Of a stretch of DNA of 64,000 nt, positions 25,865-37,200 are shown in pieces. How positions within the stretch are numbered: the first letter of the stretch is position 1; each line of letters begins with the position of its first letter. The stretch spans positions 167,904,209 through 167,968,208 of the forward strand of contig OY821521.1 in assembly GCA_963682025.1 (NCBI GenBank), in the 5' to 3' direction. Origin of the DNA: Cordilura impudica. Its lineage: Eukaryota > Arthropoda > Insecta > Diptera > Scathophagidae. Made by a program: the position numbers and the translations under genes. Below the pieces are notes generated by a model that did not search any database, was not told the DNA's origin, and saw only the letters and a list, made by a program, of their open reading frames with translations.

Positions 25865-25965
25865 AAACTTCTGGACCCATCTTTTATTATACCGATCGAA
25901 TCAGAATCATTTTCTGAGTCGATTTAGCGATGTCCGTCCGTCCGTCTGTCCGTCTGTGTGTCCAT
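25865..25965 (+). mobile_element. RC-A copy C, part 1 of 3
   Basis: ACCCATCTTTTATTATACCG to GTCTGTGTGTCCAT matches RC-A copy B at about 25002-25096. The first 80 bp of the family are missing. The element is interrupted after GTGTCCAT by the hAT transposon and resumes at 28193 with the duplicated GTGTCCAT. Confidence 0.85.
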
Positions 25966-28192
25966 TAGGGGTATAACCAAAAAAAAAATACCTATCACGA
26001 CGGGGTGGCCACCGATGTGTATATCAAGAAAACAGTTTTTTGTAAAAGCTTCCAAACAATAATAACATTTGAATTTTTATTTTATAAATGCCATACATAC
26101 AGTCATGTACTATATATTAACTTCAGATAATACAAATTATCTTTGTTGAAGGTAATAAAATTTAAGTTCAAAGTGTGTGTTGTTTTGCAATGTTGAAAAA
26201 TATCTTGCTTAAGTTTGATTCCACGTTGCGCGCAAGTGTTACTTCGTTGTTGTTTGTGAATTTTAGAGTCTTCTCTCATCCAATGTTTAAGAAAGCATTC
26301 CCAAGAATGTGTAAATTGTTCCAGTGATTGCTTTAAAGATTCAAAATCAATTTCATTAAAGCAGTGGTCAGAAAACCAAACGTTACACCAGGCTCCACAT
26401 ATAAATTCTCATACTCTGTATAACTTTTCACGATATTTCGGAATGAGTATAAATGCTAGAATTGCAAGTATTGCTCTGGAATTCCATCTTGCATTACTTA
26501 GCGGGGGTAATGTTTTAAAATTTATGAATTGGAATTTTTTCTCCTCAATGAAGTATCTAAAAGCTTTACCTAATTCGTACAAATATTGCATGTCGTCTCG
26601 CCACTTTATATTTTCAATTTTTATTCGTTCCTCAATTTGTTAGTGTATTTGTTTCAACTGGGCGTAGTTGTTTATCAATTCATCAACCAAATCGTAAGCA
26701 ATATTTGGAAAGGTACTTTTTCCATCTAAGGAAGCATCCATAACATGTATTAGAACAAGATCTAAAACATGGTGCTGACATCCAATGTACTGAGATGGAG
26801 GCAAAGACATTGCTTACAAATAATTCTGCAGTAGCTTAACAACACCGTTTCTTTTACCAGTATTGATACTGGTTGTATCACAAATTATCATTTTTATACA
26901 CTTTAGTACCTCAAATTTTTCTAGAGTTTTTCTGATGCCATTAAAAATATTACACGCTTTTCCATTCTCCAGTACTAAAACGCCTAGCTTTATTTCCTCA
27001 AATTGGTTTTTAAGCATAATAACCTGTATTTCCTTTTTTTCCAATTTTCTTCCCATCGAAATGAACGCACCAGTTTTCGTTTCTTAAAGTTTCCATTAGA
27101 ATCTCTATCTTTTTTCCGCAGACTTAATCACTGCCTTATAAATTGCTGGCTGGGATGGAGTTGAGATGTTGACCCCTGATTCAGCTAGTTCCTTGCATAT
27201 TTTAGCTGCTTTTTTGGTACTTACTTTAGCATTGTTTACTAAAGTAATAGCTGGTTTTATTGACCGCTTATTTGCTTTTAGTCTTGAAGGTGGCGTGTAA
27301 TCGTCATCACCATCATATGAGTCTTCGCCATCATTGTCGAACATCGATACTGAATCTGAGTCGGAGAGATTTTGTTGTGAGCTTGTTTCGGATATTGGTT
27401 TAAAAGTTTGCATGGAAATATCAAATTCGTTTTCAAACTCATTGGCCTTTGGATGCTTTTGAGTTTTTTGATACACAAAAATCAACTTTTTTACTTTTCT
27501 ATATATAGAAGACATAGCCATTTTGGGAATATTTAATTTAATCCACAAATCGGATAGTTCTTGAGATACAATTTCACATCTATTTATTTTTGATTTTTCT
27601 AATTGGCACAACGCATTAAATCTTCCAATAACTATTTTCTGTTTGGGCACTTGGTTTAATTCATATAGTGGGTATTCGATGTTTTAAACTTGTCGAATCT
27701 TTTGAAATTTACCAAAATTTTGGGTCCATATTTCCAAATTTTTTTAACTTAAACGTCAGTACGCACTGACACAAAACTCAACGAGTATATGGGATAGAGA
27801 ACCTCTCTGTCTTAGCGAAACTGTAAACAAATGAAAATAAAAGTAAACAATTGAGATTGTGAGGTTGGTTCCATTTTGTTCAAACAAAGAGTTTCCGTGT
27901 TATTTTAACCTACTTTTAACTGTTTGGATGTAGTATAATTGGTGGTATAAGTCTTATTTGTGAAATAGCATAAAAATATAAATGAATGGTTTGTGTTTTT
28001 ACAATAAGGATATTGTATTTTTAATAAACAAAAAAGAAATCCAAATACTAAAATTAAAAGTGATTTGGGGGGGAACTTTTTTAACGCCCGCGAGAAAGTG
28101 ACCCCACTTTTCATCATAGATTTTCATGGTCTATATGGCATGGATAAGTGTTTTTTGATAATTTAAAAAATTATTCTAAAGTTATACCCCTA
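25966..28192 (-). mobile_element. hAT transposon, 2,227 bp, inserted in RC-A copy C
   Basis: The ends are exact 12-bp inverted repeats TAGGGGTATAAC (25966-25977) and GTTATACCCCTA (28181-28192). Both sides carry the 8-bp target duplication GTGTCCAT (25958-25965 and 28193-28200). The empty-site sequence is visible in RC-A copy B as GTGTCCATGTAAACC, so the boundaries are certain. An 8-bp duplication together with a transposase carrying hAT motifs assigns the superfamily. The single gene runs on the minus strand and is broken, so the copy is not autonomous. Confidence 0.95.
26073..27650 (-). pseudogene. hAT-like transposase, frameshifted and stopped
   Basis: The N-terminal 181 codons (27650-27105) are open and begin MPKQKIVIGRFNALCQ, with an acidic stretch (SDSDSVSMFDNDGEDSYDGD) at residues 96-115. 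After frameshifts the chain continues with NENWCVHFDGKK (first catalytic Asp, codon near 27055), MIICDTTSINTGKRNG (second Asp near 26878), a stop, then IGCQHHVLDLVL (the hAT C-x-x-H motif, near 26785) and SNARWNSRAI (near 26480). It ends with a basic, cysteine-containing C-terminus near 26230. Together these match the DDE-type RNase H-fold transposases of hAT elements, which cut and paste the element at its inverted repeats. At least two frameshifts and two stops make it inactive. The exact start is uncertain, but this ATG gives the longest open N-terminus. Confidence 0.85.
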
Positions 28193-28492
28193 GTGTCCAT
28201 GTAAACCTTGTAATCAAACTACAGGTCGCAACAATGAATATATTTTGATGAAATTTGGTATACAAGTTTCATCGGCCATAGGATGAATTCTATTCAAATT
28301 GGTGAAATTCGGTTCATATTCAGACATAGTACCCATACAAATGACCCCTACGAAATCGACATAAATTGCCATAAGATCCAAATTATCGTAAAGATCTCAG
28401 TCAAATTGGGTTTGTGTGTATTTATTATATCCATTAATCAGTAGTCCAAAAATAATCCCTGTAGGACAATTTTTAATCATAGGCCCCATATA
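28193..28492 (+). mobile_element. RC-A copy C, part 2 of 3
   Basis: Resumes with GTGTCCATGTAAACCTTG after the hAT insertion and follows copy B (CGACATAAATTGCC, ATAAGATCCAAATT, TAGTCCAAAAATAA) up to GGCCCCATATA. There the Tc1-like transposon is inserted at TA. Confidence 0.88.
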
Positions 28493-28515
28493 CAGTGAGT
28501 TCATAAATGATAGCA

Positions 28516-28789
28516 GATTTGGTAATCTGTTATCAATGTTATATAAAATTTTAACTAGGCATGCTATAATTATAATTATCATAATGATATAATTATATAA
28601 TGATAATTATCATATCTTTGTGGAACGTGTATTAATATGTTCTCTTTCCAAAATTAAACTTATATTACACAAATAGTTACCATATTAAAACGTTCAAATA
28701 GTATAGCACAAATGCAACAAATTCTTTGTTTGACAAAAAGTACCGTTTTAATACAACATATTCTATTTAATTTTATTAAAAACATTAGT
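28516..28789 (+). other. Tc1-like element, non-coding 5' interior
   Basis: AT-rich sequence between the left inverted repeat and the approximate 5' edge of nLTR-1. It holds overlapping palindromes around 28565-28615. The exact Tc1/nLTR-1 border is not marked by a recognisable target duplication and is placed approximately. Confidence 0.5.
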
Positions 28790-28814
28790 AATAAGCAAAA
28801 TCCACGATGCAACA

Positions 28815-29548
28815 GTGAAAGAAGAATTAAATGAGATAAAAAAACAACTTTGTAACAATAACAATAAACTTGATCAGCTACAAGACTCTCTGACATTTAT
28901 GTCTAAACAATTTGATGAAATCATACGAGGGGTGGAAGAAAATAAAAAGAAAATTAATGATGTGCAAAGAGAAAATCGTATTTTAAAAAATGAAATAAAA
29001 GAACTGAAAGGCTCTGTAAAATTACTAAATGATGAACGTGTTAAGAATGATTGCATAATTAGTGGCCTTGAAGTAAAGAATGATTCGTCTGCAGTTGATA
29101 CGTTAATTGCCATGTCCAAGAATGTTGGTGTAAAGTTAACAGAAAATGATGTTGATGTTGCTTATTTTCTTAGGAATAAAACTGCCTCGAGTAAAAACGA
29201 ACCATGGTGGTAAAATTTGGCTCTAAAAAATCAAAAGATGGGTTAATGTCTGCAAAGCCAAAACTAAGAGAGAATGATGAAACAAAATCAGTTTATGTGA
29301 ACGATTATTTAAGCAAAGAAATATTAAATGTTTTTAATCATGCCAAAGCCCTAAAAAAAGTTGGTTATCAGTCGGTGTACACTCACAGTGGAAGAGTTTA
29401 TGTGAAGAAAAGTGATATTTCTAAACCCAAATTAATAAGAAATGAAGATGAAGTTGATGAAATATTGATGGACGCCACAACAGCGGAATATACAGATGGA
29501 GATGATGATGATGGTGAAAACGGTGCTGTTTTTGTATCACCTGTTTAG
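28815..29548 (+). pseudogene. nLTR-1 ORF1, coiled-coil RNA-binding protein, frameshifted
   Basis: The open part starts at a GTG (28815) with no upstream in-frame ATG. Residues 1 to about 75 form a highly charged heptad-rich coiled coil (KEELNEIKKQ, RILKNEIKELKG) of the kind that trimerises ORF1 proteins of non-LTR elements. An ISGLEVKN segment and a divergent RNA-binding core follow. The frame is lost near 29200-29213 (ends NEPWW) and resumes in another frame as VVKFGSKKSKDG, SVYVNDYLSKE and GYQSVYTHSGRVYVKKS. That C-terminal part resembles the FP-like C-terminal domain common in insect ORF1 proteins. It ends with an acidic tail (DGDDDDGENG). The product would package element RNA. One frameshift and the lost start make it a pseudogene. 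Confidence 0.8.
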
Positions 29549-29601
29549 AAATTTAAGTATAAAAGATATAACTTTGAAATGTTCCTTAAATACCTTTTTT
29601 T

Positions 29602-32473
29602 ATGAGTAATAATCATTTTCTTAATTTTCAAACATTTAACAATTATTTAGATAACTTGAAATTTCCAATATTTAATATTGTATGTATAAACATCAGAAGC
29701 ATGTCATCTATTGAAAAATTTAATAAATTTAAAACATTACTTTCAAAATTTCCAAAACTGCCCAGCATTATAGCAGTTCAAGAAACGTGGTTTAATGCAA
29801 CCTGTGTACAGATTTATAATATTCCTGGATACAACGTGGCCCATTGCTGTAGAGGAGATAATTATGGTGGAACATCTATTTACATCCATAAGGATATTAA
29901 ATTTAATGTTGAACGATGTGAAAGTAAACACTTTATTGAAACGATAACGTTATCATTGGAAAATATCAAGATTAATGGAAAACCACTCAGGTTTACATCG
30001 TTTTATAGATCTCAAAAGTGTGATACTACGGAGTTTCTAAATTTTATTGAAAACTTATTAATTAGTAACGGTAGATTCCCCAGTGTTGTTGTTGGTGATT
30101 CTAACATTGATGTTTTACAGAGTGCACTATCGGTAAACTTGATTAATGTATTATCAACTTTTTATTATAGGAATTGCCATACCTGAATCTGGGACATCAA
30201 TCGATAATGTCTTCACTAATATTAAGGAATCTATTTTTATCGATACTATTGTCTGTTCTTTATCAGATCACAATCTACTATCATGCAAAATAAAGACTCA
30301 AGCAAGTATATCAGAATATATCGAAATAGTTCGTCAAATTTGTAGCTATACACATGCTAAAGAAAAACTTTGTAATACTTTACAAACATTTGTGGAAACT
30401 GGCAATCCGTCTACTGACACCACACGTATAATGACTCTAATATCAAATGCAGTAAAGAATTCGACTATAGAAAAACGAGATAAAAGGATGATAAAAAATG
30501 AAATAACTCCATGGATAAATAAAAATTTGCAAGCTTTAATATTATTCAAGAAAAGTCTTTTGAAATTGAGGAGAAAACGTCGATGTGATGAAATAGAAAG
30601 TAGACTAAAAAGAATAAGCAATATAATCAGGAAAGCTTCCAGGGAATCCATGAATGAATATTATTATAAAAATTTAAGCAATATTCAGCACGATCCGAAA
30701 AAAAGCTGGAATTTCTTAAATAAAAATCTTGGTAGAAACTTGAAAAGGGAGGTTGATATAAAAAATGTTGATGGAGTTTTTATTACAAACAACCAAGTCA
30801 AAGCTGACCTATTTAATCACTACTTTCTTCAAATACCAAAAACTTTAAAAGAGCGAATCGAATACTTACCTGGGGATTCATGTAATGGACTGAGAACATT
30901 AAGTCGATGTCAACAAACATTTGACTTTTTTAATACTACCGATTTGGAAATAGCTGAAATTATCTCAGAACTTGATTTAGCCAAAAGCTGTGGTTATGAT
31001 GGAATTCCACCAAAAATGCTTCTTGAGTGCAAAGATATTTTATGTCCATATCTTTCAAACATTTTTAATCGTATGATTCATACTTCACTGTATCCAAATG
31101 ATTTAAAAATTGCTAAAATTATACCTATACCAAAAGAGTCTCATGCTACACAAGTAGAAAAGTTTCGTCCTATTGCCTTGCTTCCCTTAGTTGATAAGAT
31201 TTTCGAAAAAATCTTACATAAACAGCTTTCGTCGTATTTAAACGAAAATAACTTATTATATAGTTGTCAATATGGTTTTAAGAAGGGATGTGGTACAGAA
31301 GATGCTGTAGTAAATGTTATAAACAATATTTGCCAAGGATTGGATAACGGTTTTAAGGGTGTGGCTGGTATTTTTTACGATTTTTCGAAGGCATTTGATC
31401 TTGTAGATCATGATATACTAATACATAAGCTTAGATACTATGGTGTGAACGGAAAATCAATAGCTTTGATAAAAAACTACTTAACTAATCGAAAGCAGTT
31501 TGTTGAAGTTAACAACCATAGAAGTTATCTTGGTAGTGTTGAATATGGAGTACCACAAGGAAGTGTTTTGGGCCCTTTGTTGTTTACTGTTTATCTGAAT
31601 GATATTATGAATCTTGGTTTATTTGGAAATTTGTTTTTGTATGCGGATGATATATGTATCTTTTACCCTTATAAACATGAAACAGCTTTGAAAGCTCACA
31701 TGGAACGTGATGCAGCGTTGATATCAGAGCTTGCTAGAATAAACAAACTTGTCTTAAATTCTGAGAAAACTAAACTATTGAGATTCAGACCATATATAAA
31801 TGACAACCAAGACTTTAGTATATTTATTGATGGAAGGGAAGTTTTTGAAACGTCTTCAACAAAATATCTTGGCATGTACCTGCAAACTAATTTGTCATGG
31901 GATGTTCACATGCAACACATCAGATCAAAAATTGTAGCTGTTATTGGTTTGATTTATAAATTTAAAAATAAATTCAATACCAGAACGAAATTTCTTATTT
32001 ACCAAGCATTGATACATAGCCATTTGAATTATTTGCCAATAATATATGGCTATAAAAAAAGCACCGAATTAAAATCATTACAAAGAGTCCAAAATAAAGC
32101 ATTGAAGTCTGTCTTTAGTCTGCCACTAACATTTCCAACATTATCTCTTTATAAAGAAGTATCATTGACAGTTTTGCCAATTTATGGATTACATAAAATG
32201 CAATTATTGCTTCATGTCTATAAATCCTTACATGATATTGGTCATCATACCATTACATATTCCAGAAATCAAACAGCGTTTAATACAAGGAACAACATGA
32301 ATTTGCGAATTGCAAGGTGTAGATTGGAAACCACAAGACAGAGAGTGGAGCACATGGGTAGTTTGGAATATAACAATCTTCCACAACATCTCAAAAACAT
32401 TGAAAGAATATCAGTTTTTAAAAGAAAGATAAAAGAATATTTACTTGAAAAATTGGAAATGCTTCTTTCGTAA
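29602..32473 (+). pseudogene. nLTR-1 ORF2: endonuclease plus reverse transcriptase, one frameshift
   Basis: The first frame (29602-30186) is the apurinic-type endonuclease that nicks the target: INIRSMSS, AVQETWF, GGTSIYI and VVVGDSN (for the usual GDFN). A 1-bp shift lies between about 30146 and 30186. The second frame completes the endonuclease (SLSDHNLL) and then encodes reverse transcriptase: FRPIALLPLVDK, YGFKKGCGTEDAV, FYDFSKAFDLVDH (catalytic Asp), GVPQGSVLGPLLFTVYLNDI, FLYADDICIFY (catalytic pair) and KYLGMYL. A 200-residue C-terminal tail follows, ending at 32473. There is no RNase H. PLLF.VY.ND and YADD point to CR1-like clades rather than Jockey proper. Apart from the shift the long frame is intact, so the lesion may be recent. 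Confidence 0.9.
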
Positions 32474-32774
32474 TTAGATCTTACAACAAAGAATATTTAT
32501 CTCATTGTAAATATACAATCAATTACTTTTCTTATAGATAGATTTTTATTTTTTATTTTACTTAATGTGTATTTATATATATATACTTTTTTTTTTTTTC
32601 TTTTTTTATATATATAACTCTAAACTGAATTATGTATACATATATTTAGTTCTTGTTTAAAATAGTTTGCCAACTCGCCTCTATAATGTCGATTGGACGC
32701 TGAGGCACTAATTATTGAATTGTAAATTTATTTATTAATGGAATAAAGATTATATCAAAAAAAAAAAAAAAAAA

Positions 32775-33143
32775 ATGTTAAGTGAATTTGAAAAAGGTCA
32801 AATTTTAATTTTGTTTCAAAATGCTGCATCAAAAGCAGAAATTGCAAGTGAAATCGGCAGAAGTCGAAAGGTTATTTCTAATTATTTGAAAAATATTGAA
32901 AATTATGGCAAAAGTAAAAGCAGTGGTAGAAAAAATAAGTCGAATGAACGCGAGCGTCGACTTATTTTGAACACAGCAAGCAACATTCAGCATTTCCAAT
33001 AAATTGTGCATAACTACCCTTTGGAATATTCTTAAATCGTCCAAACAAAGACAAAGAATGAAGAAAATTCCTCGTCTTTTGAAACGTCACATTGATGCAC
33101 ATTTGGAGTTTTGCAAAAATAATATGGGTACAAATTGGTCAAA
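32775..33143 (+). pseudogene. Tc1-like transposase, N-terminal half only
   Basis: The frame begins MLSEFEKGQILILFQNAAS right after the nLTR-1 A-run and gives the paired-type helix-turn-helix DNA-binding domain of Tc1 transposases: SKAEIASEIGRSRKVI, NYLKNIENYG, then the GRPR-like SSGRKNK. After a frameshift near 32995 the second helix-turn-helix follows (TTLWNILKSS, QRMKKIPRLLKRHIDAHL, EFCKNNMGTNWSNV). The catalytic domain that should start next (IFSDE...) is absent, and the right inverted repeat follows after only 64 bp. GTAAGT at 33144 and AG at 33200-33201 bracket 58 bp with a pyrimidine-rich end, so an intron at this point is conceivable. The upstream start is cut off by nLTR-1. Confidence 0.85.
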
Positions 33144-33230
33144 TGTAAGTTGTTTAATGTTATGTTAGAAAATAACAAATTAATTTGTTTTCTTTTAAAA
33201 GAAAATGTGCTATCATTTATGAGCGCACTG

Positions 33231-33570
33231 TAGAGCTACTTTCCGATCTTCACTTAAATCTATAAAAAAGCTGATATATTGCACAAATTTTTCTCAAATT
33301 TGGTTTGTATTAATTTTTTCAAAATATAAGTGACTTTACCAAATATGGTCACGATTGGTTAATTTTTCGACCTAGTCCCCATATAAATATATCACCCAAT
33401 ATGAACTTTTTCATATCTGCAGCCAAAAAAAAAATTAATAAAACTGCCACTCAAATTTGGTTTATGCTTATTTTCTATATCCCATTAGTTGGAGCGAAGA
33501 GATAGGGTCTCTAAACCATGGTATAGGGTATCGTATAGTCGCGCTAGGTCGACTATAATTTTCTTACTTG
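33231..33570 (+). mobile_element. RC-A copy C, part 3 of 3
   Basis: Resumes with TAGAGCTACTTTCCGATC after the Tc1-like insertion and follows copies A and B to the end: GGTATAGGGTATCGTATAG, an imperfect 3' hairpin (mutated arms near 33533-33555) and TTTTCTTACTTG at 33559-33570. Confidence 0.88.
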
Positions 33571-34201
33571 CTTTTTTTTAATTTTGACTTAGTTCACTTT
33601 CATAATTACGTAAATGTTCCAATGTTTGTAACAAATGCAATTAGAATTAAAAGTTTATTAAGTTTAGAATATGAGTTCGTCCATAATTATGTTATCGCCA
33701 TCTTAAAATTTATAACTTTAAAAATTTTAAAACATTATTTGTGAAAATGGAGTAAGCCATTATTATTGTTTCAAATAAATTTAAAAATATGTTAATATCA
33801 TTGTAACTTTTTAAATAAAATATTATATTCCTCTTTAGTAATTGAAAAGGTTTTATGATTTAAAAATTTATGTGAATCTCATAAGCAAACGGTGTTTTTA
33901 AGGATTGACTTAACTTAATCCAATTCAATATTATAAGAAGGACTTGAAATTCCAAAAACAGTGATTAGAATAATTTATTATTAATTAATATTTAGAACAA
34001 AATCATACATTTACTTTCAATTACTTTAAGTTAAACAAACTGTTATCAAAAAACAGGAAACCTGCTTTTTAGACTTCGACCACTTTCATAATAATGATCA
34101 TATATGATTTTCTGATGGAAATATATTAATATTTCCATAACTAGTTTTCTTTGCATAGATGCAGGTCATGCGAAAGAAATAAAAAAAATAATCTATTGTT
34201 T
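33571..34201. other. AT-rich non-coding DNA, nothing recognised
   Basis: Runs between the end of RC-A copy C and the start of the long RC-B copy. Short frames only, with no repeat unit or terminus recognised. Confidence 0.55.
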
Positions 34202-37200
34202 TTATACCCTCCACTCCAGTGTGCAGAGGGTATATATAAGTTTGTCATTCCGTTTGTAATAATTAGAAAAAAAATGTTGGACCCCATAAAATATATATAT
34301 TTGTGATCCTTATATAGCGATGTCCGTCTGTCCGTCTGTCTGTCTGTCCGTCTGTCCGTCTGTCCGTCTGTGGAAATCACGATGACGGCATCAATCGGGC
34401 AGCTAGGATGCTCGTTGACATAAAAAATGATTCATTAACATCCTGAAAAGTTTGCTGTTTAAAATCGTCCAAATCGGTCGATTAGGGCCCGAGATTTGAA
34501 TGAAGAACTAAAAAAGTCTTGAAAAAATATAATTTTCTATGTTGTTCTTGTCACGATCACGCCCTGAATAGTGCAGCTACAGTGATCATTTTTAGTGAGA
34601 ATGATTCACAAATTCATGGGAAGATTTCTATTTCAAAAATCATTAAAATCGGTGGAACAGGTCCAGGGAAATCTCTGAAAAAGTAAAAAAAAAAAATGAA
34701 AAATATGATGATTCTATATTGTTCTTGTTGTTATTCTAAATGTTGTGTTGTTGTCATAGCTGGACTTGCTGTTTTTGTGGTCGTTGTGGTAATAATGTAA
34801 TAAAAACTAACCCTTTGTACATTTTTTTATTAACTCTGGTAGAAAAATTTTAAAGTTTCCATTGTTTCGGCATCACTCTAAAAATTTGGTAGATCATTTC
34901 TGTTATTACCACGAGCCTGCCTGCAAAATTTCAGACCGAATGGCTCACGCGAAATTGGTTAAAATCGATCCAAAATTTTTTTGACAAGCAGACACTACTA
35001 GTTAATATAAAGGGAGTAAAAATTCACCAACATCTTAAGCAAATAATGCTAAAATACCTAGTTGTTAATAAAAAAAAAATAATTTAAATATAGCAAAAAA
35101 AAAATTTTATGTATAAATTTATTTATAAATTTATATAAACATATTAAATAATACAAATAATATACATATATTATATATGTACGTATATCCATAACAACTG
35201 CATGTTAGAAATAAGTCGGTATATTATTTTATTTACATAAAATTCTGCAATATTTTGTTGTGAGGAAAATACATTTCTTTTGCATTAACAGAGTGTCACT
35301 TCATTTTGCTCAGCGTGACTATGCCACAGTAGATGGCGCCACAATTTTTGTTTATTCTAATTAGCTTTGCAATAGTTTTTTCTATTTTAACATGAATGTT
35401 AATATTTTCAACTGGATATCATACAGAACAATGTTAAGAGTATACACGGGCTGGTCTTTTATTTCATACGTTTTTTTCATTATTCTTTTACAAATATGAA
35501 CTTAAGTTTGGCATATTAACTTTTTGTTGTCTTTACAAAATAGAGTTACCGAGTTCATCAATGAGTTTTTTGCTTGCAAAACAGTTCTAGATAGTTATAT
35601 AGAATTATTATTCTGCTTAACCTACAAAATATCTGATTACGATTACATCTAATTTTTAAAAATTGTTTATAATTACTAAAGCATTATTATACACATAAAT
35701 ACAAAATTGCACTTTTTAATTTTTCCATTCAAATTTAAGAAAATATCAATTCTAAAAACTGGAATTAAAAATTTCCAATTATAAATTACAATTAATTGAA
35801 TTTCAGAAAATCATATCAAAACGGTGGAAATTATAATTTTAAATTTAGAAGACATCAATTGCATCTTTAATATATAAATTTTATTCGTTAAACACAAATT
35901 GAAATTCCAAAAAAAAAACAGCAAATACCTATGTTTACATATAAAAAATTTTAACATTTAAAAAAAATATTGACATTCAGGAGAAATTAATAGCTTTTCA
36001 GTACCGCGATTCACTAACTCCTTTTAACGATAGTCGAATCATTAAAAAAAGAAAATTGCAAAATTATCAGTAAAATTTTTAAACGATATTCGCTATTGTT
36101 AAAGTCAGCTGTTGTTGTTATCTCAGCGACAACCATTTTTGTGTTGTTTATTCAATCGATAAAAACTTAAATTTTTAGGTTGAAATGTCATCATACATAA
36201 ATAAAAATCATAAAATAGTGAAAATATTTTGCTTTTATTAAAATACTTTTTTATATAAATAAAAAAATTAAATAGCATATTCAATTCATTTTTTCATTTT
36301 CAAATAAATACACAGAAATATTAGTAAAAAAATAAAGATATTAAACATAAACATAAAATCATCCTGTCAAACACGAAGTAATTTGTTTTTTTCTATTCTT
36401 CTTTGTGTTTTTCGCTTATTTTGACAGAGATGCCACTCGTTTACAATTTAAATAAATAGAAAAATAGATATGTCGAATGTCGTTAAGATGTCTGTACTTA
36501 GTGAATCACTTAATCCTTAGTGCAAACAACAATAGCTGTCGATATATTTTGCGATTGTCGGATCGTTGAAATTTACAGAATCACAATACAGAAAACATTA
36601 ATTTAAATTCAATGAATTTTAGAAAACGTCAAATGATATTTAAGAATTGCGAACATAAAAACTGTTACATAAATAAGCGCAATTTGATGAGAATTGTTTT
36701 TTTTATATATAAATTTTCACAATTTTTTTTGGATGAAAATTTGAAGTTTTTCAGAAAATAAAGAGAACAAATTATTTTATTTAAAATGTTTGGGACATTT
36801 GGTTTTTTGCGTTTGGCATCCCTAATTTGAATATTTATTATTAATAATATATTGTCTATGTGTTCCAAATATGGCAATATTTTAATAAAAAAATTGAGAG
36901 AGTTTTTTTTGGTTATTATTTTGTTACTCCATCCGACATATATGGCCGCAATGAAGAAATATTTGGCCAGTTAAAAGAAACTATACAGACATCTCCAATT
37001 AGCACGATTTAGTGCATATAGCCACCCTACACAACCATTAGCTTTGCAATAGAGGTTAGAGCGAGCTATTTAATTAGCAAAAACTAAATTAAACGAGAAG
37101 TTATGTCATATAACCGGAAACGCATGCATATAAGTATATAACCTAAATGCATGGCGATCAGCAACCACGATGAAAAGACGAAAGCCAACCCACAGAATTT

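Larger units (their letters stand above)
28790..32774 (+). mobile_element. nLTR-1: CR1/Jockey-group non-LTR retrotransposon
   Basis: Two gene relics (ORF1 28815-29548, ORF2 29602-32473) are followed by a short 3' UTR (CTGAGGCACTAATTATTG near 32700) and an A-run at about 32758-32774, directly abutting the Tc1 transposase start. The 5' end is approximate. ORF1 has no in-frame ATG at its start, so the copy is 5'-truncated or damaged there. It is inserted inside the Tc1-like element and is therefore younger. Both genes carry a frameshift, so it is dead. Confidence 0.85.
28493..33230 (+). mobile_element. Tc1-like transposon in RC-A copy C, split by nLTR-1
   Basis: The left end starts CAGTGAGTTCATAAATG (28493) and the right end, reversed, starts CAGTGCGCTCATAAATG (33230). 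The inverted repeats match at 21 of 23 positions. TA at 28491-28492 and 33231-33232 is the target duplication, and the empty site is visible in RC-A copy A as CCATATAGAGCTG. CAGT ends and TA duplications define Tc1/mariner elements. The retrotransposon nLTR-1 sits inside. The transposase lacks its catalytic part, so the element is an internally deleted, non-autonomous copy of probably under 1 kb without the retrotransposon. Self-complementary AT sequence (ATGATAATTATCAT) lies near 28600. Confidence 0.93.

Noticed and set aside
34141..34380. 79-codon minus-strand frame with TDGQTDRRTDRQTDRRT
   Set aside because: It is the translation of the GTCCGTCTG microsatellite of RC-B, not a protein.
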